Below are positions 53,164 to 64,000 of a DNA stretch of 64,000 nucleotides, piece by piece. Location of the stretch: positions 3,787,001-3,851,000 of the forward strand of contig CP114482.1 in the NCBI GenBank assembly GCA_027186245.1. The letters are read 5' to 3'. The notes under the pieces were generated by a model. It was not told the origin of the DNA and made no database searches. It was given only the letters and a program-made list of their open reading frames with translations. A program made the translations under genes and the position numbers. The stretch is from Coriaria nepalensis (Eukaryota > Streptophyta > Magnoliopsida > Cucurbitales > Coriariaceae). Every line of letters starts with the position of its first letter. Position 1 is the first letter of the stretch.

Positions 53164-54314
53164 AAACTCGTGTTTGAAGTGCGAAAACAGAATTTGTTCG
53201 AATCACCATCATATGACTTATTGGCTTGGGGTAACTTATTGACAAGATTTTAAGGTGAAACCAAGGCACACGTTTCCCCCAAAGGTCATGAGCATGTTGT
53301 GCACGAAACTCGTGTATAAAGTGCAAAAGTAGAATTCGTTCTATTCACAATTCAGTCATAATATGTATTGGCATGAGGTGGCTCATTAAAATGATTTTAA
53401 GGTAAAACAAATGCACACATGTCTAGCAAGCGACATTATAATGTTGTGCACAAAACTCAAGTTTGAAGTTCAAAAACAGAATTTGTTCGAATCACCATCA
53501 TATGGCTTATTGGCTTGGGGTAACTCATTGACACGATTTTAAGGTTAAACCAAGGCACACATGTCCCTCAAATGTCATTAGCATGTTGTGCCTGAAACTC
53601 GTGTATAAAGTACAAACGTAGAATTCGCTCTAATCACAATCATAAGATGTATTGGCTTGAGGTGACTTATTAAAATGATTTTAAGGTAAAACAAATGCAC
53701 AAATGTCTCGCAAGCGACATTATATTGTTGTGCTGCACAAAACTCAAGTTTGAAGTTCAAAAACAGAATTTGTTCGAATCACCATTAAATGACTTATTGG
53801 CTTGGGGCATATCATTGACATGATTTTAAGCTGAAACCAAGGCACACATGTCCCTCAAATGTCATTAGCATGTTGTGCATAAAACTCGTGTATAAAGTAC
53901 AAAAGTAGAATTCGTTGTAATCACAATCATAAGATGTATCGGCTTGAGGTGACTCATTCAAACGATTTTAAGGTAAAATAAATGCACACATGTCCAGCAA
54001 AGGACATTAGAATGTTGAGCACAAAACTAGTGTTTGAGGTCTAAAAACAGAATTTGTTCGAATCACCAACATATGACGTATTATTGGCTTGGGGTGACTC
54101 ATTGACATGATTCCAAGGTGAAACCAAGGCACACGTTTCCCCCAAAGGTCATTAGCATGTTGTGCACGAAACTCGTGTATAAAGTGCCAAAGTAGGATTC
54201 GTTCGTTCTAATCACAATCATAAGATGTATTGGCTTGAGGTGACTTATTAAATTGATTTTAAGGTAAAACAAATGCACACATGTCCAGCAAACGACATTA
54301 GAATGTTCAGCACA
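53164..54314 (+). repeat. Type III HOR unit 3 (8 monomers, 1151 bp)
   Basis: Y 53164, m6 53306, m7 53453, m8 53595, m9 53740, m10 53882, m11 54024, X 54169. It is 4 bp longer than unit 1 because X has a tandem GTTC duplication ('gattcgttcgttctaatc', near 54197-54210). Confidence 0.9.
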
Positions 54315-57034
54315 AAACTCGTGTTTGAAGTGCGAAAACAGAATTTGTTCGAATCACCATCATATGGCTTATTGGCTTTGGGTGACTCATTGACATGATA
54401 TTAAGGGGAAACCAAGGCACACGTGTCCCCCAAAGGTCATTAGCATGTTGTGCACGAAACTCGTGTATAAAGTGCAAAAGTAGAATTCGCTCTAATCACA
54501 ATCATAAGATGTATTGACTTGAGGTGACTCATTAAAATGATTTTAAGGTAAAACAAATGCACACATGTCCAGCAAACGACATTAGAATGTTTTCCACAAA
54601 ACTCATGTTTGAAGTGCAAAAACAGAATTTGTGCGAATCACCATCATATGACTTATTGGCTTGAGGTAACTCGTTGAAATGATTTTAAGGTGAAGCTAAG
54701 GCTCACGTGTCACCCAACAGTCATTAGCATGTTTTGCATGAAACTCGTGTATAAAGTGCAAATGTAGAATTCGCTCTAATCACAATCATAAGATGTATTG
54801 GCTTGAGGTGACTCATTGAAATTATTTTAAGGTAATACAAATGCACACATGTCCAGCAAACGACATTCGAATGTTGTGCACAAAACTAATGTTTGAATTC
54901 CAAAAACAGAATTTGTTCGAATGACTATTATATGATTTATTGGCTCGAGGTGACTTATTCACATGATTTTAAGGTTAAACCAAGGCACACGTGTCCCCCA
55001 AAGGTCATTAGCATGTTGTGCACGAAACTCCGTGTATAAAGTGCAAAAGTAGAATTCGTTCTAATCACAATCGTAAGATGTATTGGCTTGAGGTGACTCA
55101 TTAAAATAATTTTAAGGTAAAACAAATGCACACATGTCCAGCAAGCGACATTATAATGTTGTGCACAAAACTCAAGTTTGAAGTTCAAAAACAGAATTTG
55201 TTCGAATCACCATCATATGACTTATTGGCTTGGGGTAACTCATTGACACGATTTTAAGGTTAAACCAAGGCACACATGTCCCTCAAATGTCATTAGCATG
55301 TTGTGCATGAAACTCGTGTATAAAGTACAAAAGTAGAATTCGCTCTAATCACAATCATAAGATGTATCGGCTTGAGGTGACTCATTAAAATGATTTTAGG
55401 GTAAAATAAATCCATACATGTTCAGGAAAGGACATTAGAATGTTTTGCACAAAACATGTGTTTGAAATCTAAAAACAGAATTTGTTCGAATCACCATCAT
55501 ATGACTTATTATTGGCTTGGGGTGACTCATTGACATGATTTTAAGGTGAAGTCAAGGCACACATGTCCCCCAAAGGTCATTAGCATGTTGTGCAAGAAAC
55601 TCGTGTATAAAGTGCAAAATTAGAATTCGCTCTAATCACAATACAATCATAATATGTATTGGCTTGAGGTGGCTCATTAAAATGATTTTAAGGTAAAACA
55701 AATGTACAAATGTCTAGCAAGCGACATTATATTGTTGTGCTGCACAAAACTCAAGTTTGAAGTTCAAAAACAGAATTTGTTCGAATCACCATCATATGAC
55801 TTATTGGCTTGGGGCATATCTTTGACATGATTTTAAGCTGAAACCAAGGCACACATGTCCCTCAAAGGTCATTAGCATGTTGTGCATGAAACTCGTGTAT
55901 AAAGTACCAAAGTAGAATTCGTTCTAAACACAATCATAAGATGTATTGGCTTGAGGTGACTTATTAAATCGATTTTATGGTAAAATAAATGCACACATGT
56001 CCAGCAAACGATATTAGAATGTTGAGCACAAAACTCGTGTTTGAAGTGCAAAAACAGAATTTGTTCGAATCACCATCATATGGATTATTGGCTTTGGGTA
56101 ACTCATTGACATGATATTAAGGTGAAACCAAGGCTCACGTGTCCCCCAAAGGTCATTAGCATGTTGTGCACGAAACTCGTGTATAAAGTGCAAAAGTAGA
56201 ATCCGCTCTAATCACAATCATAAGATGTATCGGCTTGAGGTGACTTATTAAAATGATTTTAAGGTAAAACAAATGCACACATGTCCAGCAAGCGACATTA
56301 TAATGTTGTACACAAAACTCAAGTTTGAAGTTCAAAAACAGAATTTGTTCGAATCACCATCATATGACTTATTGGCTTGGGGTAACTCATTGACACAATT
56401 TTAAGGTGAAACCAATGCACACATGTCCAGCAAAGGACATTAGAATGTTGTGCGCAAAACTCGTGTTTGAGGTCTAAAAACAGAATTTATTCTAATCACC
56501 ATCATATGACTTATTATTGGCTTGGGGTGACTCATTGACATGCTTTTAAGGTGAAACCATGGCACACATGTCCCTCAAAGGTCATTAGGATGTTGTGCAT
56601 GAAACTCATGTATAAAGAAGTACAAAAGTAGAATTCGTTCTAATCACAATCATAAGATGTATCGGCTTGAGGTGACTCATTAAAACGATTTTAAGGTAAA
56701 ATAAATGCACACATGTCCAGCAAAGGACATTAGAATGTTGAGCACAAAACTAGTGTTTGAGGTCTAAAAACAGAATTTGTTCGAATCACCATCATATGAC
56801 GTATTATTGGCTTGGGGTGACTCATTGACATGATTCCAAGGTGAAACCAAGGCACACGTTTCCCCCAAAGGTCATTAGCATGTTGTGCACGAAACTCGTG
56901 TATAAAGTGCCAAAGTAGGATTCGTTCTAATCACAATCATAAGATGTATTGGCTTGAGGTGACTTATTAAATTGAATTTTAAGGTAAAACAAATGCACAC
57001 ATGTCCAGCAAACGACATTAGAATGTTCAGCACA
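54315..57034 (+). repeat. Diverged block a (19 monomers, 2720 bp)
   Basis: Starts: 54315, 54457, 54599, 54741, 54883, 55025, 55168, 55310, 55452, 55597, 55747, 55889, 56031, 56173, 56315, 56457, 56602, 56747, 56892. The first ten monomers reappear, with substitutions, at +2720 (57035-58458). Markers include 'gtgcgaatc', 'gaagctaaggctcacg', 'cccaacagtc' and 'gtttgaattcc'. The odd monomer number is caused by an A-A neighbour pair at 56315/56457. An 'aag' insertion ('ataaagaagtac') lies in the B monomer at 56602. Confidence 0.87.
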
Positions 57035-58458
57035 AAACTCGTGTTTGAAGTGCAAAAACAGAATTTATTCGAATCACCATCATATGGCTTATTGGCTTTG
57101 GGTGATTCATTGACATGATATTAAGGGGAAACCAAGGCACACGTGTCCCCCAAAGGTCATTAGCATGTTGTGCACGAAACTCGTGTATAAAGTGCAAAAG
57201 TAGAATTCGCTCTAATCACAATCATAAGATGTATTGACTTGAGGTGACTCATTAAAATGATTTTAAGGTAAAACAAATGGACACATGTCCAGCAAACGAC
57301 ATTAGAATGTTTTGCACAAAACTCATGTTTGAAGTGCAAAAACAGAATTTGTGCGAATCGCCATCATATGACTTATTGGCTTGAGGTAACTCGTTGAAAT
57401 GATTTTAAGGTGAAGCTAAGGCTCACGTGTCACCCAACAGTCATTAGCATGTTTTGCATGAAACTCGTGTATAAAGTGCAAATGTAGAATTCGCTCTAAT
57501 CACAATCATAAGATGTATTGGCTTGAGGTGACTCATTGAAATTATTTTAAGGTAAACCAAATGCACACATGTCCAGCAAACGACATTCGAATGTTGTGCA
57601 CAAAACTAGTGTTTGAATTCCTAAAACAGAATTTGTTCGAATGACATTTATATGATTTAATCGCTTGAGGTGACTCAGTCACATGATTTTAAGGTTAAAC
57701 CAAGGCACGCGTGTCCCCCAAAGGTCATTAGCATGTTGTGCACGAAACTCCGTGTATAAAGTGCAAAAGTAGAATTCGCTCTAATCACAATCATAAGATG
57801 TATTGGCTTGAGGTGACTTATTAAAATGATTTTAAGGTAAAACAAATGCACACATGTCCAGCAAGCGACATTATAATGTTGTGCACAAAACTCAAGTTTG
57901 AAGTTCAAAAACAGAATTTGTTCGAATCACCATCATATGACTTATTGGCTTGGGGTAACTCATTGACACAATTTTAAGGTGAAACCAAGGCACACATGTC
58001 CCTCAAAGGTCATTAGGATGTTGTGCATGAAACTCGTGTATAAAGTACAAAAGTAGAATTCGCTCAAATCACAATCATAAGATGTATCGGCTTGAGGTGA
58101 CTCATTAAAATGATTTTAAGGTAAAATAAATGCACACATGTCCAGCAAAGGACATTAGAATGTTGTGCGCAAAACTCGTGTTTGAAGTCTAAAAACAGAA
58201 TTTGTTCTAATCACCATCATATGACTTATTATTGGCTTGGGGTAACGCATTGACATGACTTTAAGGTGAAACCAAGGCACACATGTCCCTCAAAGGTCAT
58301 TAGGATGTTGTGCATGAAACTCGTGTATAAAGTACAAAAGTAGAATTCGCTCAAATCACAATCATAAGATGTATCGGCTTGAGGTGACTTATTAAAATGA
58401 TTTTAAGGTAAAACAAATGCACACATGTCCAGCAAGCGACATTATAATGTTGTGCACA
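57035..58458 (+). repeat. Diverged block b, copy of the first ten monomers of block a
   Basis: Starts 57035, 57177, 57319, 57461, 57603, 57745, 57888, 58030, 58172, 58317, each exactly +2720 from block a. Scattered differences include 'gaatgacattta' against 'gaatgactatta' and 'attgaatttt'. The identical spacing shows common descent by a multi-monomer duplication; the differences suggest it is older than the left-hand HORs. Confidence 0.87.
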
Positions 58459-59743
58459 AAACTCAAGTTTGAAGTTCAAAAACAGAATTTGTTCGAATCA
58501 CCATCATATGACTTATTGGCTTGGGGTAACTCATTGACAAGATTTTAAGGTGAAACCAAGGCACACGTTTCCCCCAAAGGTCATTAGCATGTTTTGCATG
58601 AAATTCGTGTATAAAGTGCAAAAGTAGAATTTCGCTCTAATCACAATCATAAGATGTATTGGCTTGAGGTGACTCATTGAAATTATTTTAAGGTAAAACA
58701 AATGCACACATGTCCAGCAAACGACATTCGAATGTTGTGCACAAAACTAGTGTTTGAATTCCTAAAACAGAATTTGTTCGAATGACTATTATATGATTTA
58801 TTTGTTTGAGGTGACTCAGTCACATGATTTTACGGTGAAACCAAGGCACACATGTCCCTCAAAGGTCATTTGCATGTTGTGCATGAAACTCGTGTATAAA
58901 GTAGAAAAGTAGATTTCGCTCTAATCACAATCATAAGATGTATCGGCTTTAGCACCACTCATTAAAACGATTTTAAGGTAAAATAAATGCACACATGTCC
59001 AGCAAAGGACAATTGAATGTTGTGCACAAAACTCGTGTTTGAAGTCTAAAAACAGAATTTGTTCGAATCACCATCATATGACGTATTATTGCCTTGGGGT
59101 GACTCATTGACCTGATTTTAAGGTGAAACCAAGGCGCACTTGTCCCTCAAAGGTCATCAGCATGTTGTGCACGAAACTCCGTGTATAAAGTGCAAAAGTA
59201 GAATTCGCTCTAATCACAATCATAAGACGTATTGACTTGAGGTGACTCATTAAAATAATTTTAAGGTAAAACAAATGCACACATGTCCAGCAAACGACAT
59301 TAGAATGTTGTGCACAAAACTCATGTTTGAAGTGCAAAAACAGAATTTGTTCAAATCACCATCATATGACTTATTGGCTTGGGGTAACTCATTGAAATGA
59401 TTTTAAGGTGAAACCAAGGCACACGTGTCACCCAAAGGTCATTAGCATCTTTTGCATGAAATTCGTGTATAAAGTGCAAAAGTAGAATTCGCTCAAATAA
59501 CAATCATAATATGTATTGGCTTGCGGTGACTCATTGAAATTATTTTAAGGTAAAACAAATGCACACATGTTCAGCAAACGACATTCGAATGTTGTGCACA
59601 AAACTAGTGTTTGAATTCCTAAAACAGAATTTGTTCGAATGACTATTACATGATTTATTGGCTTGAGGTGACTCAGTCGCATGATTTTATGGTTAAAACC
59701 AAGGCACCCGTATCCCCCAAAGGTCATTAGCATGTTGTGCATG
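58459..59743 (+). repeat. Diverged block c (9 monomers)
   Basis: Starts 58459, 58601, 58744, 58886, 59029, 59174, 59317, 59459, 59601. The first six recur at +3452 (61911-62769), including the odd 'cggctttagcaccactc' variant (58945 and 62397), which replaces the usual 'ggcttgaggtgactc'. Confidence 0.85.
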
Positions 59744-60628
59744 AAACTCGTGTATAAAGTACAAAAGTAGAATTTGCTCTAACCACAATCATAAGATGTA
59801 TCGGCTTGAGGTGACTCATTAAAATGATTTTAAGGTAAAATAAATGCACACATGTCCAGCAAAGGACATTAGAATGTTGAGCACAAAACTAGTGTTTGAG
59901 GTCTAAAAACAGAATTTGTTCGAATCACCTTCATATAACGTATTATTGGCTTGGGGTGACTCGTTGACCTGATTTTAAGGTGAAACCAAGGCACACGTTT
60001 CCCCCAAAGGTCATTAGCATGTTGTGCACAAAACTCGTGTATAAAGTGCCAAAGTAGAATTCGTTCTAATCACAATCATAAGATTTATTGGCTTGAGGTG
60101 ACTTATTAAATTGATTTTAAGGTAAAACAAATGCACACATGTCCAGCAAGCGGCATTATAATGTTGTGCACAAAACTCGTGTTTGAAGTGCAAAAACAGA
60201 ATTTGTTCGAATCACCATCATATGGCTTATTGGCTTTGGGTGAGTCATTGACATGATATTAAGGCGAAACCAAGGCACACGTGTCCCCCAAAGGTCATTA
60301 GCATGTTGTGCACGAAACTCGTGTATAAAGTGCAAAAGTAGAATTCGCTCTAATCACAATCATAAGATGTATTGACTTGAGGTGACTCATTAAAATGATT
60401 TTAAGGTAAAACAAATGCATACATGTCCAGCAAACGACATTAGAATGTTGTGCACAAAACTCATGTTTGAAGTGCAAAAACAGAATTTGTTCGAATCACC
60501 ATCATATGACTTATTGGCTTGGGGTACCTCATTGAAATGATTTTAAGGTGAAACCAAGGCACACATGTCACCCAAAGGTGAAACCAAGGCACACATGTCA
60601 CCCAAAGGTCATTAGCATGTTGTGCATG
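59744..60628 (+). repeat. Diverged block d, copy 1 (6 monomers, 885 bp)
   Basis: Starts 59744, 59886, 60031, 60173, 60315, 60457. Private markers are 'caccttcatataacg', 'cgttgacctg', 'agcggcatt' and 'gatattaaggcg'. The same offsets recur at +885, and the first five also at +3168. The last monomer contains a 30-bp internal duplication. Confidence 0.87.
60547..60606 (+). repeat. 30-bp tandem micro-duplication within an A monomer
   Basis: The segment beginning 'ggtgaaaccaaggcacac' and ending 'cacccaaa' occurs at 60547-60576 and again at 60577-60606. The A monomer at 60457 is therefore 172 bp instead of 142. The copies look identical, so the event is recent relative to the surrounding decay. Confidence 0.93.
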
Positions 60629-61910
60629 AAACTCGTGTATAAAGTACAAAAATAGAATTTGCTCTAATCACAATCATAAGATGTATCGGCTTGAGGTAAC
60701 TCATTAAAATGATTTTAAGGTAAAATAAATGCACACATGTCCAGCAAAGGACATTAGAATGTTGAGCACAAAACTAGTGTTTGAGGTCTAAAAACAGAAT
60801 TTGTTCGAATCACCTTCATATAACGTATTATTGGCTTGGGGTGACTCGTTGACCTGATTTTAAGGTGAAACCAAGGCACACGTTTCCCCCAAAGGTCATT
60901 AGCACGTTGTGCACGAAGCTCGTGTATAAAGTGCCAAAGTAGAATTCATTCTAATCACAATCATAAGATTTATTGGCTTGAGGAGACTTATTAAATTGAT
61001 TTTAAGGTAAAACAAATGCACACATGTCCAGCAAGCGGCATTATAATGTTGTGCACAAAACTCGTGTTTGAAGTGCAAAAACAGAATTTGTTCGAATCAC
61101 CATCATATGGCTTATTGGCTTTGGCTGAGTCATTGACATGATATTAAGGCGAAACCAAGGCACACGTGTCCCCCAAAGGTCATTAGCATGTTGTGCACGA
61201 AATTCGTGTATAAAGTGCAAAAGTAGAATTCGCTCTAATCACAATCATAAGATGTATTGACTTGAGGTGACTTATTAAAATGATTTTAAGGTAAAACAAA
61301 TGCACACATGTCCAGCAAACGACATTAGAATGTTGTGCACAAAACTCATGTTTGAAGTGCAAAAACAGAATTTGTTAGAATCACCATCATATGACTTATT
61401 GGCTTGGGGTACCTCATTGAAATGATTTTAAGGTGAAACCAAGGCACACGTGTCACCCAAATGTCATTAGCATGTTTTGCATGAAACTCATGTATAAAGT
61501 GCAAAAGTAGAATTCGCTCTAATCACAATCATAAGATGTATTGGCTTGAGGTGACTCATTGAAATTATTTTAATATAAAACAAATACACACATGTCCAGC
61601 AGACGACATTCGAATGTTGTGCACAAAACTAGTGTTTGAATTCCTAAAACAGAATTTGTTCGAATGACATTTATATGATTTAATTGCTTGAGGTGACTCA
61701 GTCACATGATTTTAAGGTTAAGCCAAGGCCCCCGTGTCCCCCAAAGGTCATTAGCATGTTGTGCACGAAAATCCGTGTATAAAGTGCAAAAGTAGAATTC
61801 GCTCTAATCACAATCGTAAGATGTATTGGCTTGAGGTAACTTATTAAAATGATTTTAAGGTAAAACAAATGCACACATGTCCAGCAAGCGACATTATAAT
61901 GTTGTGCACA
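60629..61910 (+). repeat. Diverged block d copy 2 joined to block b-like monomers
   Basis: Starts 60629, 60771, 60916, 61058, 61200, 61342 are each +885 from copy 1. The run 61200, 61342, 61484, 61626, 61768 also matches 57177-57745 at +4023. The block is therefore a mosaic of two source segments that overlap at 61200-61342. Confidence 0.83.
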
Positions 61911-62911
61911 AAACTCAAGTTTGAAGTTCAAAAACAGAATTTGTTCGAATCACCATCATATGACTTATTGGCTTGGGGTAACTCATTGACAAGATTTTAA
62001 GGTGAAACCAAGGCACACGTTTCCCCCAAAGGTCATTAGCATGTTTTGCATGAAATTCGGGTATAAAGTGCAAAAGTAGAATTTCGCTCTAATCACAATC
62101 ATAAGATGTATTGGCTTGAGGTGACTCATTGAAATTATTTTAAGGTAAAACAAATGCACACACATCCAGCAAACGACATTCGAATGTTGGGCACAAAACT
62201 AGTGTTTGAATTCTTAAAACAGAATTTGTTCGAATGACTATTATATGATTTATTGGCCTGAGGTGACTCAGTCACATGATTTTACGGTGAAACCAAGGCA
62301 CACATATCCCTCAAAGGTCATTAGCGTGTTGTGCATGAAACTCGTGTATAAAGTACAAAAGTAGAATTCGCTCTAATCACAATCATAAGATGTATCGGCT
62401 TTAGCACCACTCATTAAAACGATTTTAAGGTAAAATAAATGCACACATGTCCAGCAAAGGACATTAGAATGTTGTGCACAAAACTCGTGTTTGAAGTCTA
62501 AAAACATAATTTGCTCGAATCACCATCATATGACGTATTATTGCCTTGCGGTGACTCATTGACATGATTTTAAGGTGAAACCAAGGCGCACTTGTCCCCC
62601 AAAGGTCATCAGCATGTTGTGCACGAAACTCCGTGTATAAAGTGCAAAAGTAGAATTTCGCTCTAATCACAATCATAAGATGTCTTGGCTTGAGGTGACT
62701 CATTGAAATTATTTTAAGGTAAAACAAATGCACACGTGTCTAGCAGACGACATTCGAATGTTGTGCACAAAACTAGTGTTTGAATTCCTAAAACAGAATT
62801 TGTTCGAATGACATTTATATGATTTAATTGCTTGAGGTGACTCAGTCACATGATTTTAAGGTTAAACCAAGGCACACATGTCCCTCAAAGGTCATTAGCA
62901 TGTTGTGCATG
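61911..62911 (+). repeat. Diverged block c copy 2 (7 monomers)
   Basis: Starts 61911, 62053, 62196, 62338, 62481, 62626, 62770. The first six are +3452 from 58459-59174. After 62626 the sequence switches to a different B/A pair ('gtagaatttcgctc', 'gaatgacattta'). Confidence 0.84.
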
Positions 62912-64000
62912 AAACTCGTGTATAAAGTACAAAAGTAGAATTCGCTCTAATCTCAATCACAAGATGTATCGGCTTGAGGTGACTCATTAAAACGATTTTA
63001 AGGTAAAATAAATGCACACATGTCCAGCAAAGGACATTAGAATGTTGAGCACAAAACTAGTGTTTGAGGTCTAAAAACAGAATTTGTTCGAATCACCTTC
63101 ATATAACGTATTATTGGCTTGGGGTGACTCGTTGACCTGATTTTAAGGTGAAACCAAGGCACACGTTTCCCCCAAAGGTCATTAGCATGTTGTGCACAAA
63201 ACTCGTGTATAAAGTGTCAAAGTAGAATTCGTTCTAATCACAATCGTAAGATTTATTGGCTTGAGGTGACTTATTAAATTGATTTTAAGGTAAAACAAAT
63301 GCACACATGTCCAGCAAGCGGCATTATAATGTTGTGCACAAAACTCGTGTTTGAAGTGCAAAAACAGAATTTGTTCGAATCACCATCATATGGCATATTG
63401 GCTTTGGGTGAGTCATTGACATGATATTAAGGCGAAACCAAGGCACACGTGTCCCCCAAAGGTCATTAGCATGTTGTGCACGAAACTCGTGTATAAAGTG
63501 CAAAAGTAGAATTCGCTCTAATCACAATCATAAGATGTATTGGCTTGAGGTGACTTATTAAAATGATTTTAAGGTAGAACAAATGCACACATGTCCCAGC
63601 AAGCGACATCATAATGTTGTGCACAAAACTCAAGTTTGAAGTTCAAAAACAGAATTTGTTCGAATCACCATCATATGACTTATTGGCTTGGGGTAACTCA
63701 TTGACACGATTTTAAGGTGAAACCAAGGCACACATGTCCCTCAAAGGTCATTAGCATGTTGTGCACGAAACTCGTGTATAAAGTGCAAAAGTAGAATTCG
63801 CTCTAATCACAATTCAATCATAATATGTATTGGCTTGAGGTGGCTCATTAAAATGATTTTAAGGTAAAACAAATGCACACATGTCCAGCAAACGACATTC
63901 GAATGTTGTGCACAAAACTAGTGTTTGAATTCCTAAAACAGAATTTGTTCGAATGACTATTATATGATTCATTGGCTTGAGGTGACTCAGTCACATGATT
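62912..64000 (+). repeat. Diverged block d copy 3 and window end
   Basis: Starts 62912, 63054, 63199, 63341, 63483 are +3168 from 59744-60315 and carry the same 'caccttcatataacg' and 'agcggcatt' markers. They are followed by 63626, 63768 and a partial A monomer from 63915. The array continues beyond the window. Confidence 0.85.

Larger units (their letters stand above)
1..64000 (+). repeat. Continuous AB-dimeric satellite array, about 444 monomers
   Basis: Every stretch can be assigned to one of two related monomers that start at the motif 'aaact'. A monomers read aaactcgtgtttgaag then cagaatttgttcgaatcacc; B monomers read aaactcgtgtataaagtgc then gtagaattcgctctaatcac. A hand alignment of a typical A and B gives about 25 mismatches over about 142 positions (roughly 82% identity), so they arose from one ancestral monomer of about 142 bp. 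They alternate A-B-A-B at spacings of 142-150 bp. All copies are on the same strand and no inversion was seen. Tandem satellites of this size are typical of plant centromeres or heterochromatic blocks; centromere identity here is inference. No coding sequence, mobile element or non-repeat spacer interrupts the array. Confidence 0.97.

Noticed and set aside
54955..55188. 77-codon minus-strand frames at 54955, 57675, 59104 and 61698
   Set aside because: They span B-A dimers with a 1-bp insertion ('aaactccgtg') that shifts frame. Their predicted residues follow the repeat and show no protein family features.
1..64000. CRISPR array
   Set aside because: Direct repeats are contiguous, about 142-150 bp and related to each other, with no unique spacers; this is a satellite.
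1..64000. rDNA intergenic subrepeats or telomere-associated repeats
   Set aside because: No rRNA gene sequence and no TTTAGGG/TTAGGG tracts were seen. A subtelomeric location cannot be excluded, but nothing supports it.
1..64000. CENP-B box
   Set aside because: I looked for the TTCG...CGGGA pattern of the mammalian box. A monomers carry only 'ttgttcgaatc', without the required second half.

Overview
The whole 64 kb window is one uninterrupted head-to-tail satellite DNA array. I see no protein gene, RNA gene, transposon, telomere repeat or unique sequence. The monomer is about 142-150 bp, AT-rich, and comes in two homologous types, A and B, that alternate strictly (except once). The basic period is therefore a dimer of about 284-292 bp. 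Tracking the shared 'aaact' start from end to end gives about 444 monomers, all in the same orientation.

Organism: a eukaryote, most likely a plant. A satellite of this monomer size, arranged in long higher-order repeats (HORs), is typical of a centromeric or large heterochromatic block. The 'aaaactcgtgttt' start recalls, weakly and from memory only, grass centromere satellites, and about 145 bp satellites are also described in other plants such as Populus. I cannot name the species or prove centromere identity from sequence alone.

Layout. (1) 1-26037: type I HOR, ten tandem copies of an 18-monomer (9-dimer) unit of 2599 bp. I found no differences between copies apart from a 1-bp deletion in copy 6. 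(2) 26038-27193: an 8-monomer transition block made by an out-of-register join. (3) 27194-50301: type II HOR, a 28-monomer unit of 4043-4045 bp assembled from rearranged type I monomers. There are four regular copies, one expanded 36-monomer copy of 5202 bp with an internal 1157-bp duplication, and one partial copy. (4) 50302-54314: diverged monomers leading into a short 8-monomer/6-monomer HOR (1147, 858 and 1151 bp). (5) 54315-64000: visibly diverged monomers with overlapping block duplications (offsets 885, 2720, 3168, 3452 and 4023 bp), one A-A alternation break and a 30-bp micro-duplication.

The array is therefore layered: a highly homogenised, probably young core on the left, a related rearranged HOR in the middle, and an older decayed flank on the right. 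Nothing acts as a gene. Any function would be structural (centromere or heterochromatin). The short minus-strand open frames recur only because the repeat recurs.
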